From: Thalassia testudinum
Lineage: Eukaryota; Streptophyta; Magnoliopsida; Alismatales; Hydrocharitaceae
Length of the DNA: 64,000 nt
Reading direction: 5' to 3'
Assembly: GCA_037157565.1 (NCBI GenBank)
Contig: JAZHRO010000013.1
Location: 38,692,501-38,756,500, forward strand
Shown in pieces: positions 54,287 through 64,000 of the stretch; position 1 is the first letter of the stretch; each line of letters starts with the position of its first letter. The notes below the pieces were generated by a model, which was given only the letters and a program-made list of their open reading frames with translations, was not told the origin of the DNA and made no database searches. A program made the translations under genes and the position numbers.

Positions 54287-54440
54287 AATTGAATGAAATG
54301 ACTTAATTCCATTAGAAACCCTAGGACTCTTACAAAGAAAGAGACCGAAAGGGTGGAAATACATATAAGTCCCTAAGGAGCAAACCAAACCCAATAGCCA
54401 TACAACAACGAAAAATAGAAATAAAAAATATATTCTAACA
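54287..54440 (-). repeat. Copia-9 3' LTR
   Basis: Minus strand starts TGTTAGAATATATTT after the purine tract TTGAGCGGGAG. Confidence 0.87.
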
Positions 54441-56222
54441 CTCCCGCTCAAGCTGGAACATAGATATTTATCATGCTCAGCTTGGATACACGTGAATCAA
54501 ATAGAGATCTAGCTAAGAACTTGGTAAAGATGTCAGCAATCTGCTCGTCAGACGTGACTAGCATGGTATAAAGCAACCCCTTTTGAATGATGTCTCCGGT
54601 GTAGTGACAGCTAACCTCAATGTCCTTCATCCTCTTATGAAATGCTGAGTTGTTGGCAATAAAGATGACTGCTCTATTATCACATCTTATATCCATCGGG
54701 CTAGAAAATTGTATCTGCAAGTCAGTAAGCAGGGATCTAATTCACATCTCTAAAGTAGTCTAAGCCATAGCCCTGTGCTCAGGCTCAACACTAGATCTCA
54801 CAACTATAGTCTGCTTCTTGCTACTCCATGTAATCAAACTTATTGCTAGAAAGGTGCAAAACCCAGTAGTAGATTTACGATCCACATGACATCTGGCTTA
54901 GTCCGCATCAGAATATCCAACCAAGGTCATAGAAAACCCCTTGGAAAATAGAAGACCCTTCCCAGGAGCCTTCTTGATGTATCTGAACACCATCAATGCT
55001 GCATCCCCGTACTGATGTGTTGGCTTGGCCATAAACTCACTCAGTTTCCCTACTGCAAAGGAGATGTCTGGCCTCGTAATAGTGAGATATATCAACTCGC
55101 CCACAAGTTGCCTATACTGCCTATTGTCCACCAACTGTGCATTCTCATCATATAGTGGCATCTTGAGGTTCATAGGAATATTGACCTCCTTGGCCCAAAG
55201 CATGCCAATCTCCTACACGATGTCCAAAGCATATTTCCTCTAGGATAAGACCACACCCTTTTTGCTGCGGGAAACCTCAATATCGAGAAAGTACCGTAGA
55301 GCTCCCAAGTCCTTCATGACAAACTGCTCTGTTAGGATACACTTAATCTCAGCAAAAACCTACTCATCATCTCCGGTGATAATCAAGTCATCAACATAAA
55401 CAAGAAGTACCGCCGTGCTTCGTCCAATCCTCCTAACAAAAAGAAAAAAGTCGGATATCGACCTCCAGAACCCAGTTGCCTTTACAACCTGTGATGGTCT
55501 CTGAAACCAGGCTCTGGGACTCTGCTTAAGAACATAGATGGCCTTCTGTAGTCAGCATACACACTCCCCCTAAACCTCAAAACTAGGCAGCTGCTGCATA
55601 TAGAATTCCTCTTGGAGATCCACATATAGGAACGCATTCTTCACATCCATCTGATGTAAAGGTCAATCTAACTGAACTGTCACTGCAACCAACACCTATA
55701 CAGCAGGAAGTCTAGCAATTGGTGCAAAGGTGTCAAAGAAATTCACCCCAAAGGTCTAGGTGAACCCCTTTGCCACTAAACGTGCCTTGTACCTGGCAAT
55801 GCCCCCATCTGGACTGAATTTCACTGTGAATACCCATCTACAGCCAACAACAGTAGCTCCGTCAGGAAGTGGAGTGAGCTCCCAGGTCCCACAACCCCAA
55901 AGTGAACCCATCTCGTCCTCCATGGCAGCTTGCCATTTTGGATGAAGCATGGCTTGCTGGTAGATAGTGGGAATCTCTGCAGCTAACAAGGCGGAAGTAA
56001 ACCGGACAAACGACTTCCCAAAATGGGCACTAGGAAGATCACCTACAACATAGTAACAAGCACAAGAACGTGGAGCCTTCCTAATAGCAATAGGAAGATC
56101 CTCAATAGCATCAGGCACCATATAGTGACTTGTGAGACCATCGTCAACAGGCAGCTCAGTGGAGTCAACATGCACCTGTGCAGGAGAGTCCGGTGGCATA
56201 GACGAAGATGGCCTCTACAGTG
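54441..56222 (-). pseudogene. Copia-9 reverse transcriptase and RNase H
   Basis: RNase H end at 54448-54720 (MDIRCDNRAVIFIANNSAFH, SKLSMINIYVPA). RT C-terminal part at 54898-55203 (YLTITRPDISFAVGKLSEFM). Active-site box near 55384-55408 is LVYVDDLI, intact. The N-terminal RT segment at 55756-56199 is open for 147 codons and contains IEDLPIAIRKAPRSCACYYV, MEDEMGSLWGCGTWELTPLP, VVGCRWVFTVKF and YKARLVAKGFT, all standard copia RT blocks. Stops at about 55750, 55530 and 54770-54900 break the chain. This is the best preserved pol in the window after local inspection. Confidence 0.88.
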
Positions 56223-57330
56223 TCAAATGAGGTCTACTATACATGCGCATTGGACCATGCAGCTTCTCAAAATCATCAACAGACTCCTTTGAATCTGAAG
56301 CGAGAGGTGAGGGAGTCGAAATAGGAATATCCTCAAACTAGACAGGGGGAAAGGGTAGTGGGCAGGTGTATCTGAAGTAGACATCCGGTGACCCCTCATA
56401 GAAAAATAAGGCACCTTCTCATGAAACATGACATCCATGCTAATATAGTGTTGCTTACCAATGGGATTATAACATTTACAGCCTTTCTGGGTGGCACTGT
56501 AACCAAAAAATACATTTGACCGCACGAGGAGCAAGCTTATCCCTGCTAGGACCAAGAATGTGAACAAATGAAATACAGCCAAAAACCTGAGGAGGCACAA
56601 CAAAAAAATCCCTATCTGGATATAGTATCTGATACGGAATCTGTTCATAAAGGACAAAACTAGGCATCATGTTGATAAGGTAGCAAGCAGTTAAAACGGC
56701 ATCTCCCCAGTAGGAAGATGGAACATTGTGATGTATCAACAATGTTCGGGTCATGCCTAAGAGATATATGTTTCCTTTTTGCCATGCCATTCTATTGGGA
56801 TGTATGGAGGCAAGAGGTATGATGTATGATGCCTAGGAAGCTGTAGAACTGGGCCAACCTCCTAATGCAAAACTCAAGTGCATTGTCGCTAACAATCAAA
56901 ATTGAGTCTTGATCTAATTAATTAACATATCAATCGTATTTCCTGCATCTGACTTACTGCGACGCAAAACGGTCCATGATAGTCTGGAGAAATCATCAAT
57001 GACCACCAAGTATAAGAGGAATCCTTGCCTGTCTAAAGTACGATGTGGGCCCCAAATGTCCATGTGGAGTAAGTCAAAACATGCAGATGACAGCCGTAGT
57101 GCTAGGAGAATAGTTGGAAGGATGATACTTGCCTAGTTGACAGGCATCAAAAAGAAGATTAGCAGTAGGTGATAAATAAGGAATAACCCGTCTCAGTCGA
57201 TCTAGAGAGGGATGTCCTAACCGACAGTACCACCAAAGTGTTGTCCCTACCTTGTATGCCACATCTGCCTGTCCAACAACTGCCAATGAAGACTAAGCTA
57301 AGCAGTATACACCTCCTTCCTCGTGTCCAC
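56223..57330 (-). pseudogene. Copia-9 integrase and GAG-pre-integrase
   Basis: The integrase C-terminal region (56223-56790) has LLGMTRTLLIHHNVPSSYWG, AVLTACYLINMMPSF, and the tail LAPRAVKCIFW across a frame shift. The core at 56800-57060 is badly broken. The GAG-pre-integrase at 57074-57286 reads LWWYCRLGHPSLDRLRRVIP (H of the zinc motif) and CQLGKYHPSNY. It originally joined cDNA to the chromosome. Confidence 0.82.
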
Positions 57331-57830
57331 CTATAATTTTCCCTGTGAATTTGTCCTAGAAAACACACCCCACATCATCAAACATTGCTCTACAGTTGAG
57401 CTCTTGGTAATCCTACTAACTGACAACAAACTGATCGGAAAATCAGGAACAAATAGAACATTGGGCAGTCTTAAAGTAGGGGATATAGTAACCTCCCTCT
57501 CACCCTGGACCTGAGAAAGATGTCCATTAGCCACCTAAATAGTCATGCCAGGAGGAACAACACGTACCATGCGGAAGCACTCCTGATCTCCACTAAGATG
57601 CCTGGAAGCCCCGGAATCAATTAACCATTCATCATCTGTAGAAGAAGTAAGAGTTGCAGTATCTAAAATAGTAGACACCACAGCCTCATCCACTTTCCTA
57701 ACAATCCCATCTGCCAGCTCTATAGCTTTAGTCATAATTTGAACATGACATCTTGTCAGGGAACATACCAGTGGCCCATTGCCTACTACCACGTCGACGA
57801 CAACACCCCCTACCTCATGTAAAAGGGCCT
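57331..57830 (-). pseudogene. Copia-9 protease
   Basis: The aspartic protease active site is intact locally: DEWLIDSGASRHLSGDQECF at about 57570-57640, followed by GHLSQVQGEREVTISPTLRL and NVLFVPDFPISLLSVSRIT in the next frame. It would process the Gag-Pol polyprotein. Upstream only a short C-terminal gag tail is recognisable and no zinc knuckle. Confidence 0.82.
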
Positions 57831-58761
57831 CATCTATTCAGATGACATTGTCTGACACAATGGTCTCTATCAAAACTAACTTGTCCTGCTTCCATAGCAG
57901 TCTCTATCATGAACTCAACAATTCCCAGTGAGTTCAACATGTCCAAAGGGAGCTAAACAACTCATCACCAATCAATGAAACCGACGGATCCAAAGGCATC
58001 CATCAATCACATCCCATAAAACAAATTCATTAATGAAGAAATCCATATTCAGATCTGCATCGCTGACAAAAGGCCTCCTTGGACAGATGTTGGCCTCACT
58101 TGGGTGCAAGGAGAACGCCCAAGGTGACCCCAAAGAGACCAAGCCTCCCTCTCGCAACAACTACAAGGACTGCAGTCCCTAGATCAGGGCAAGAAGCCCC
58201 TCATTACTGCTGCAGACACAGGGATCAAGACCCCGTAAGCCGCCTACGCTGTTGGTCTGCACTGCCAATCGCCGCTGCAAACCACCCCTGCAGCGATGCA
58301 CGGGTCATCGCTACCGGTCTGAAGGTTGTCGCCACCACTACCAGCTACTACAGAGCGTCGCCGATGCTTCTCGAAGCCGCAACGCTACCAATGCTGCTGT
58401 AGTAGGTCACTGCGCCGGTGCGAGGTCTGCTAGCCATCGTTGGAGTGCCACTACCCTGTTGCAGCAAGCCCCAAGCCACCGCAATCAGCCCTAGACACTA
58501 CAGCGTCGCTGCCAGGGCTAGAACAGCCCCCAAGCTCGCCGCAACATCGTCGTGAGCGCCGCTGATGGTGCAACAGCCTCCCTCCCCCCCGCACCGCCGC
58601 AGCACCACTGCGCGTGCTGCAGCTCGCCACCGAAGCTCAGCCGAGTGCTATTGCTACTCACAAGGAAGAAAGAGACGATTAAGGTTTGGTGGTTAAGGTT
58701 TAGGAGGTCGTGATGGGTGGGATACTTAAAGCCACAATCTAGGACCGATGCTCTGATACCA
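57831..58761 (-). other. Copia-9 leader, gag largely missing
   Basis: 930 bases between protease and 5' LTR with no capsid motif. 58100-58640 is GC-rich (CTGCAG, GCCGC words), giving chance open frames on both strands. The primer site is at about 58745-58761. Confidence 0.6.
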
Positions 58762-58914
58762 AAGTGGATGAAATGACTTAATTTCATTAGAAACCCTAGG
58801 GCTCTCTTATATAAAGAGACCAAAAAGGTGGAAGTACATAAAAACCCCTGAGGAGCAAAGCAAACCCAACAGCCATACAACAACGGAAAATAAAAATCAA
58901 AATATATGCTAACA
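58762..58914 (-). repeat. Copia-9 5' LTR
   Basis: Minus strand starts TGTTAGCATATATTTTG and ends CATCCACTT, then TGGTATCAGAGC. Confidence 0.87.
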
Positions 58915-58919
58915 CATAT

Positions 58920-60180
58920 GACACTGGCAATTTGTATACTTGTATTCTTTAATAGGATCATTAAATTTGCCTCTATTCTATTCTAACTCTAACTCAACCG
59001 TGCTAGAGGAACTAACATAAGAGCAGTTTCTATCTCAAAAGTCAACTGATGTCCCGTGACAGAGAAGTATGATATTACCTCATAAAAAGTAACATCTGCA
59101 CTGATATAGTGTTTCCAGGCCAATGAATCACAACATTAATATCCTTTTTGGGTGCTATTATAACCCAAAAAGATGCATTTGGCAACTCGTGGTGCAAGCT
59201 TCTCACATCTCCGTCCAAGTAAGCGTACAAATGCTACACAACCAAAAATCTTGCATGGTATAGTAAATAAGTCCCTATCAGGATGGAGTATCTGCCAAGG
59301 TATATGCTCCTGAATGGCGAAGTTGGGTATTCTATTAATTAAACAACCAGTGAGGACTGCATCCCACTAATACAAGGATAGTGCATTATGATGAATCAAT
59401 AATGTCCTGGTCACATCTAACAAATGATGATGTTTTCTTTCTACAACTATTTTGTTGAGATATGTGACAAGAAATTTGGTGTATAATTCCATGTAGACGA
59501 TAGAAAATAGCCAAAGTACCTGTGCAAAACTCAAGAGCATTATCAAACTGGACAATCTTAATAACTGTAGAAAATTGAGTCATTATTTAGATAATAAATA
59601 TCTAAATTACATCACCAACTTCTGATTTATTCTTAAGTAAAAAGAACCAAGATAATCTAGAAAAATCATCCACCATAGTCAAGTAGTAACGATGCCCTAG
59701 TTTATCAGGAATACAACTAGGAATACACCCATATGAACCAAATCAAAACAAGTAATATAACTCAAATAAGAACTAGCAAAGTAAGTGGACTGGTGATGTT
59801 TTCCCATCTGACATGCATCACAGAGAAGCTTAGTAGCAGAGGAAATATGTGGTATCATTCACCATAGTGATGTCCCAAGAATCGATGCCACTGTAACATT
59901 GTGCCAACAATGAAGGCAATCTCCCCCTTGCAAGAAGCATCAATAAGAGACTAGACTAGGCAATATACACCCCATCCTCATGTCCGCCACCAATCGTCCT
60001 CCCCATGAGTTTGCTCTGAAAGGTACATCCAACATCATAAAAAATTGCATAATAATTTAGCCCTTGGTAATTCTACTAACAAATAATAAGCTCATCGAAA
60101 GATCAGGAACAAATAACACATTAGGCAACCTAATATTGGGGGTAACCACAACATCCCCCTGTCCATCTATCTGAGAGTGT
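58920..60180 (-). pseudogene. Copia-7 integrase and GAG-pre-integrase
   Basis: Right-hand continuation of Copia-7 after Copia-9. Integrase pieces at 59100-59600: LAPRVAKCIFLGYN near 59180, FAIQEHIPWQILHPDRD near 59300, and ERKHHHLLDVTRTLLIHHNA near 59400-59450, with IVQFDNALEFC at 59530-59560. The GAG-pre-integrase lies near 59780-59950. Frames change often; no complete catalytic triad. Confidence 0.8.
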
Positions 60181-61281
60181 CGGCTATCCGCAACCTACAT
60201 AGTCCGACCTAGTGAAACTGCCTGCATCTTCTTAAAAGAAGAATGATCTCCACTTAAGTGCATGGATGCACCTGAGACAAGCCACATAGCACCATTTGCA
60301 GATCCATTATATGAGCTAAAAGCAAGGGTACTACCTAAGGAGCCAAAAACTGCAGTAGGTGCCGAATCATTTGTCAACTGAGAAAGTCTCTGAGCAATTG
60401 CATCATATTATGCACAAGAGACCATATCAAACTAGTCCTCAGAAGAAGTGGAGGCCTAATTAGCCACAAGTCTACCATGTTTGATCCAACATGTAGCCTC
60501 AACATGCCCAACTCTGCCATAAAAGATGCACGTAGTCTGAGGCCTACTAGACTGACCTTGTCCATGTCCTTTGCCACGGATGGAGGGTGTTCCCCCTTCT
60601 CCACGACCTTCAGAAGCTACTAAGGTTGTAGTCTGACAAAGAGTATCAATGGCACATGGCTTCACCACAATCCTGTAAGTATCCTCCAGTGACGGAACCT
60701 CTGAGAGATAAAATCTGAGATCATGCCTCATCATATTCTGGTCCAAGACCATCTAAGAACTGGAGTACTACATACTCCCAACGGTATTCCCTCTAGCTGG
60801 CACAGGTACACACAGGATAGGAAGATTATACTTCTCAAGGAGTCCCTTAAGCGAAGTATAATACTAAGCAAGTGCTTGTCCCTCCTGTTTAAGGCATCCT
60901 AGATCATGGTGAATCTAGAAGACCTTACTGCAGTTCTTCTCAAGGGAATACATCATGCAATAAATCCCACATCTCCTTGGTCATCTTATAGTTCATAATC
61001 CCATCTCCAATACGAGGTTGAACTATATTCATAATCCATGAGCATACTATTGCATTATCCTTCTGCCAAGTCACATATTTTCCCATCTTGTTGGAAGGCT
61101 CAAACTCCAACAATATGTGCTCCTTGACATGACCCTTCAAGGTCATGAGAAACATTCGAGACCATCGAGCATAGTTGGTCTCATCAAGCTTAGAAATAGG
61201 CCCAAAAAATGAGTTTTTAAACATTTCTACCACTGTAGCAATATCCAATGACACTTCTGAGTATTCTGATGATGCCATCAT
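60181..61281 (-). pseudogene. Copia-7 protease and gag
   Basis: The protease site near 60250-60290 reads MWLVSGASMHLSGD: the catalytic Asp of DSGA is missing. Gag follows upstream. The zinc knuckle region at 60470-60540 reads TCIFYGRVGHVEATCWIKHG, with the second Cys of the knuckle replaced by Tyr. The capsid N-terminus at 60940-61281 opens MMASSEYSEVSLDIATVVEM and has ISKLDETNYARWSRMFLMTL, the conserved LDETNYxxW block, and GDGIMNYKMTKEMWDLLHD. It is strikingly similar in layout to Copia-4 gag. Stops occur between these parts. Confidence 0.85.
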
Positions 61282-61515
61282 GCCATGCGAAGGAGGAAAA
61301 GCCCAGAAATCAAATCTGAATCACTGATTTCATACTATGAAAAATCTCTGAAAGTTGAAGTAAAACCTCTTGATCACAAGATACAAGCACACATCACTTG
61401 GAAATCAGACCAAGAGACTCAAAGGAACCTCCGGAACAAATAGAGGCAACACTAAGATGCAGGAAAACACCCCAGCGCAACCATCCATGGGCTACAACCC
61501 CTCCTTGCCACTAAG
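61282..61515 (-). other. Copia-7 leader cut by Gypsy-2
   Basis: Non-coding, A/C-rich on the plus strand, upstream of gag. No primer site or LTR follows, because Gypsy-2 begins at 61516; CTAAG at 61511-61515 would be its left target flank. Confidence 0.55.
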
Positions 61516-63181
61516 TGTTGGATGTACGAATTGCTACGTTAACGTGTTTGATTTTAAAACCTTGTCGTTGTAGCTTAAAAGCGAAGAATTCGTGTTCAAC
61601 AAATAAAATTTATATCGAAATTGAAATTCCGGATCGATCACAGAGAGGCTACGTCGATCTATATTCGCAATTATATTTTTATAGAATTATTCTTAAAAAG
61701 CGAAGTGATGTAATTACAATGAAGCTATTACAACAATCAGACTAGAAGAGAGAGAAAATATGCATTCAATATTTCAAAATATTTATACAATAAAACCAAA
61801 TCAGGATTACGCTAGAAAGCGGGAAATCAGCTACACTAGAAAAAAGGAAAATTCTACACTAGAAAGCTGTAAAGAAGAATGGGAGAGAAGTTATCCTCCT
61901 AGATGATCACATGGAGGACGAGCCGGACGGGACAACGCCTGGACGAAGGAGGACGGAGCAGGATGGAGGACGAAACAGAAGAACGGGAACGGGGCAGCAC
62001 GTCCTCGTTATTGCGGGATCCACTTCCGAACGGGGACGAAAATTTGAACTTTATCTCGCGGGGAACATCCCGGGTGTGGGACAAGCTTCTCTTGAGCTTT
62101 GGAGAGGTAGAGAAGAGAAGGGATGAGAATTTCGTCTGAAGGGAATCTCCTTTTATACTTGCAAGGAGTGGGGGTAAATTGGTCATTACATCTTTAAAAC
62201 ATTAAATAAAGGGTCTTTCATGACGAATAAAACTGTCGCTAAAGCCCCATCGTGGGCGTAGTAGGCGTTGCCCGAGCGGCTGTTGACTTTCACGCGCGCT
62301 TAACGCTTACGCACGTTCGCAGAATCTCAGTCGTCCCATCGCGAGATCAGACGACTTAAGATGCGCCTTCCCCGCTCCTCAATGTGCTCCCGCCCGCGTA
62401 CGATGCCGCGTGAGGCGCGGACGTGAGGTAGCGCATTGGCGTTATCGAGCGCAAGCGACCGTTGGATCGCGATCTGACGGTCGATTGAAGGTGCGCCCCC
62501 GCTCCAAATCCCTCTCGCTGCGACTCGAACTCGCGCCAGCGCCTCGCAATAAGGCGCTGTACCGCTGTGCTGCATCGGCCAAATGGTCACGCTGACGTAT
62601 TCAAAGCACCGCATCCACAGCCGTTGGATCAAGATCCAACGGCGAAGAAGCAGCGCTCTGATTGAAGAGAAGGTGCGACGGTGCTAGGGGTCGGTTGGAC
62701 GGCTGAGATGGCGCCACATGGCGCCATCTTCGCCGTCCATCTTCTGAATGTTGTAGATGGTGTCACGAGTGTCGGATTGACTCGATTTTTGCGTCGTTAG
62801 GCTGCGATCGTCGATCCGAATCCATCTGTGCGGTCGAATTTGTCGTTTGAAGTGCGGATTTACACCATCTTAACCCTTGATCTTCTAGGGTTCCCCGGTC
62901 ACTATCAGATGCTACAAATGCCTAATTAGGACGATCTTGGAGTCGTTGAACTTCAATCGTCGCCCTGATCACATCTGTACGTTGAATCTTTGGTCCGAGG
63001 CCCCGATAAAAAGTTTATCCTGTCCAAGCACATAAAAGGAGACAATTAACCTCCATTTTATTCAAACTACTCTAAATTCAAGATGATGCATGTTATGCAA
63101 TATTTATAGCATGCAATGCAATCCTATGCTTAAGAACATGCATAAATAGACATCTTAAGTAATGTAAACGTGTCTACATCA
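61516..63181 (-). repeat. Gypsy-2 3' LTR, about 1.67 kb
   Basis: Read on the minus strand it begins TGATGTAGACACG directly after a polypurine tract (GGTATGGGGGTA) and ends CGTACATCCAACA. A long LTR preceded by TTGTTAGGGACTAACAA and a G-rich tract is characteristic of Tat/Athila-type Ty3/gypsy elements. GC-rich 62220-62900 contains three palindromes and a tRNA-like stretch. The second LTR is outside the window, so the boundaries are inferred. Confidence 0.65.
62457..62729. repeat. Cluster of three palindromes in the Gypsy-2 LTR
   Basis: 62457-62482 (arms GACCGTTGGATC/GATCTGACGGTC, imperfect), 62621-62642 (arms CCGTTGGATC/GATCCAACGG around AA, perfect) and 62706-62729 (arms AGATGGCGCC/GGCGCCATCT around ACAT, perfect). 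The first two share GTTGGATC. Confidence 0.85.
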
Positions 63182-64000
63182 TACCCCCATACCTATCTTT
63201 TGTTAGTCCCTAACAAAAACTATATGTTATTTATAAAAGAATTAGGTTGGATTATTTGGACATGAGCTATTTTCAATCATTAAGAAACTGTCTACTTAGG
63301 ATCTGAACTTTCAAAGACACAACAGTGTCCGGGTATTTGCCAAAATGCAGACCGCCTCAAGCCATCGCCTTATTCAAAGAAAATTTTCTTTTTCTCTTTT
63401 TCCTCTTTTCTAATTTTTTTGGATTTTCAAGTTTAAGAGTTCAAAAGTGACTTTCTACGGCCATTCAACTCACCCAAGATTTGATGAGAACCCTAAGTTT
63501 TAAGCATCTTATTGTGAATGTGATAGACTCGTTGACTGGCAATTAAAACGGGCTTCGAATTTCTACGCCTCTAGGTAACCTAAAAAGAATTTTACCTAAA
63601 GGTATGTCTTTACAACCGGTAGCTTTCTCCCTACTTTTATTTTATTTTACAGGGTGAACACAAGGGTGAATCCAGTGTATATCCCCCCGATTTATTCTAC
63701 TTCTCTGCTTCTTCCTAAATGTTTTGGGAATTTTCAGTGCATTTATTGAGCCTGGTTCTAGACAACCCGTCGATGAGCTGTTACCACCGACAACTTGCCA
63801 ACCATACTCGTGCGAGAAGTATGGTTTATTTATTTTTTTCTTTTCTCCTTTTTCTTGTATTTTTTATATGTATAAATAAGAAGAGAAAAATAATTTACAT
63901 GAATTTCACAAAGCTGATCAAATGATTCAAAAATGAATCCACCCCCCATGCCTAGCTGATGTAATGTCCTCATTGAAAAAGAGACATGAAAGAAAGGGTA
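63182..64000 (-). mobile_element. Gypsy-2 internal 3' region
   Basis: Non-coding stretch next to the polypurine tract, running off the window. The complement has GTTTTTGTTAGGGACTAACA just upstream of the G-rich tract, as in Tat/Athila elements, which carry long untranslated 3' regions. The open frame at 63719-63925 is hydrophobic and AT-driven and is not called a gene. Confidence 0.55.

Larger units (their letters stand above)
54287..58914 (-). mobile_element. Copia-9: 4.6-kb copia element with exact TSD
   Basis: LTRs at 54287-54440 (3') and 58762-58914 (5'), flanked by CATAT at 54282-54286 and 58915-58919. Primer site TGGTATCAGAGCATCGG follows the 5' LTR. It encodes protease, integrase, RT and RNase H with scattered stops; nearly all of gag is missing. 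LTRs share long words with those of Copia-6 (AATGACTTAATTTCATTAG), so both are one family. Confidence 0.9.
50914..61515 (-). mobile_element. Copia-7: host copia element containing three later LTR elements
   Basis: Minus-strand copia element whose 3' LTR is at 50914-51095. Its coding pieces lie at 51096-51539, 52965-54281 and 58920-61281. They are separated by Copia-8 (51540-52959) and Copia-9 (54287-58914), each with an exact 5-bp target duplication. Its leader is cut at 61515 by Gypsy-2. Its 5' LTR is therefore expected beyond the right end of the window. Confidence 0.88.

Noticed and set aside
61903..62186. Open frames on both strands at the left of the Gypsy-2 LTR
   Set aside because: They lie within an LTR, overlap each other and have no domain.
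62508..62580. Functional tRNA gene on the minus strand
   Set aside because: D-arm- and T-arm-like words exist, but the presumed anticodon loop lacks U33 and no acceptor stem pairs; it lies in a retrotransposon LTR.

Overview
This window is nuclear DNA of a seed plant, most likely an angiosperm. It has GT-AG exons far apart, copia elements with the plant-type initiator-Met primer site (TGGTATCAGAGC), L1-type LINEs, hAT and PIF/Harbinger DNA transposons, and a plant Au-like SINE. I cannot name the species. Nearly everything is transposon sequence, mostly inserted into other transposons and mostly broken; no bacterial, organellar or CRISPR content was seen.

Layout. 1-2695: pieces of three copia elements and the 3' end of a hAT element. 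3051-13966: a plus-strand copia element (Copia-4) split by a hAT-type MITE (6296-7000) and by a complete 4.85-kb PIF/Harbinger element (7702-12554, TTA target duplication). 14934-23675: a perfect tandem array of 23 copies of a 380-bp monomer. 23677-23860: Au-like SINE. 24321-28966: minus-strand copia (Copia-5) carrying a 625-bp hAT-type MITE with an exact 8-bp target duplication and a 45-bp LINE stub. 30439-30812: ribosomal protein L6 retropseudogene. 32125-34808: LINE-1. 35118-35242: fragment of the same MITE family. 35243-37169: decayed Ty3/gypsy pol. 38687-43311: minus copia (Copia-6). 43318-46223: plus LINE-2 interrupted by minus LINE-3. 47313-47416: tRNA-derived SINE. 50914 to beyond the right edge: minus copia (Copia-7), into which three LTR elements have inserted: a short non-coding element (Copia-8, TSD ACATG), Copia-9 (TSD CATAT, same family as Copia-6), and a Ty3/gypsy element whose 1.67-kb 3' LTR begins at 61516.

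The non-transposon stretches between these elements carry short minus-strand segments with good splice sites and open coiled-coil reading. Four of them (49578-49697, 38090-38224, 29143-29219, 14699-14774) have mutually compatible splice phases. My inference is that most of the window is the interior of one host gene on the minus strand, with introns of about 9-14 kb built from transposons and, in one intron, the 8.74-kb satellite array. I could not identify the protein.

No element looks able to move now. The Harbinger transposase has an Asn where the first catalytic Asp belongs, plus stop codons, and the copia and LINE frames are full of stops. The most unusual features are the zero-divergence 380-bp array inside an apparent intron and the readable order of nested insertions.
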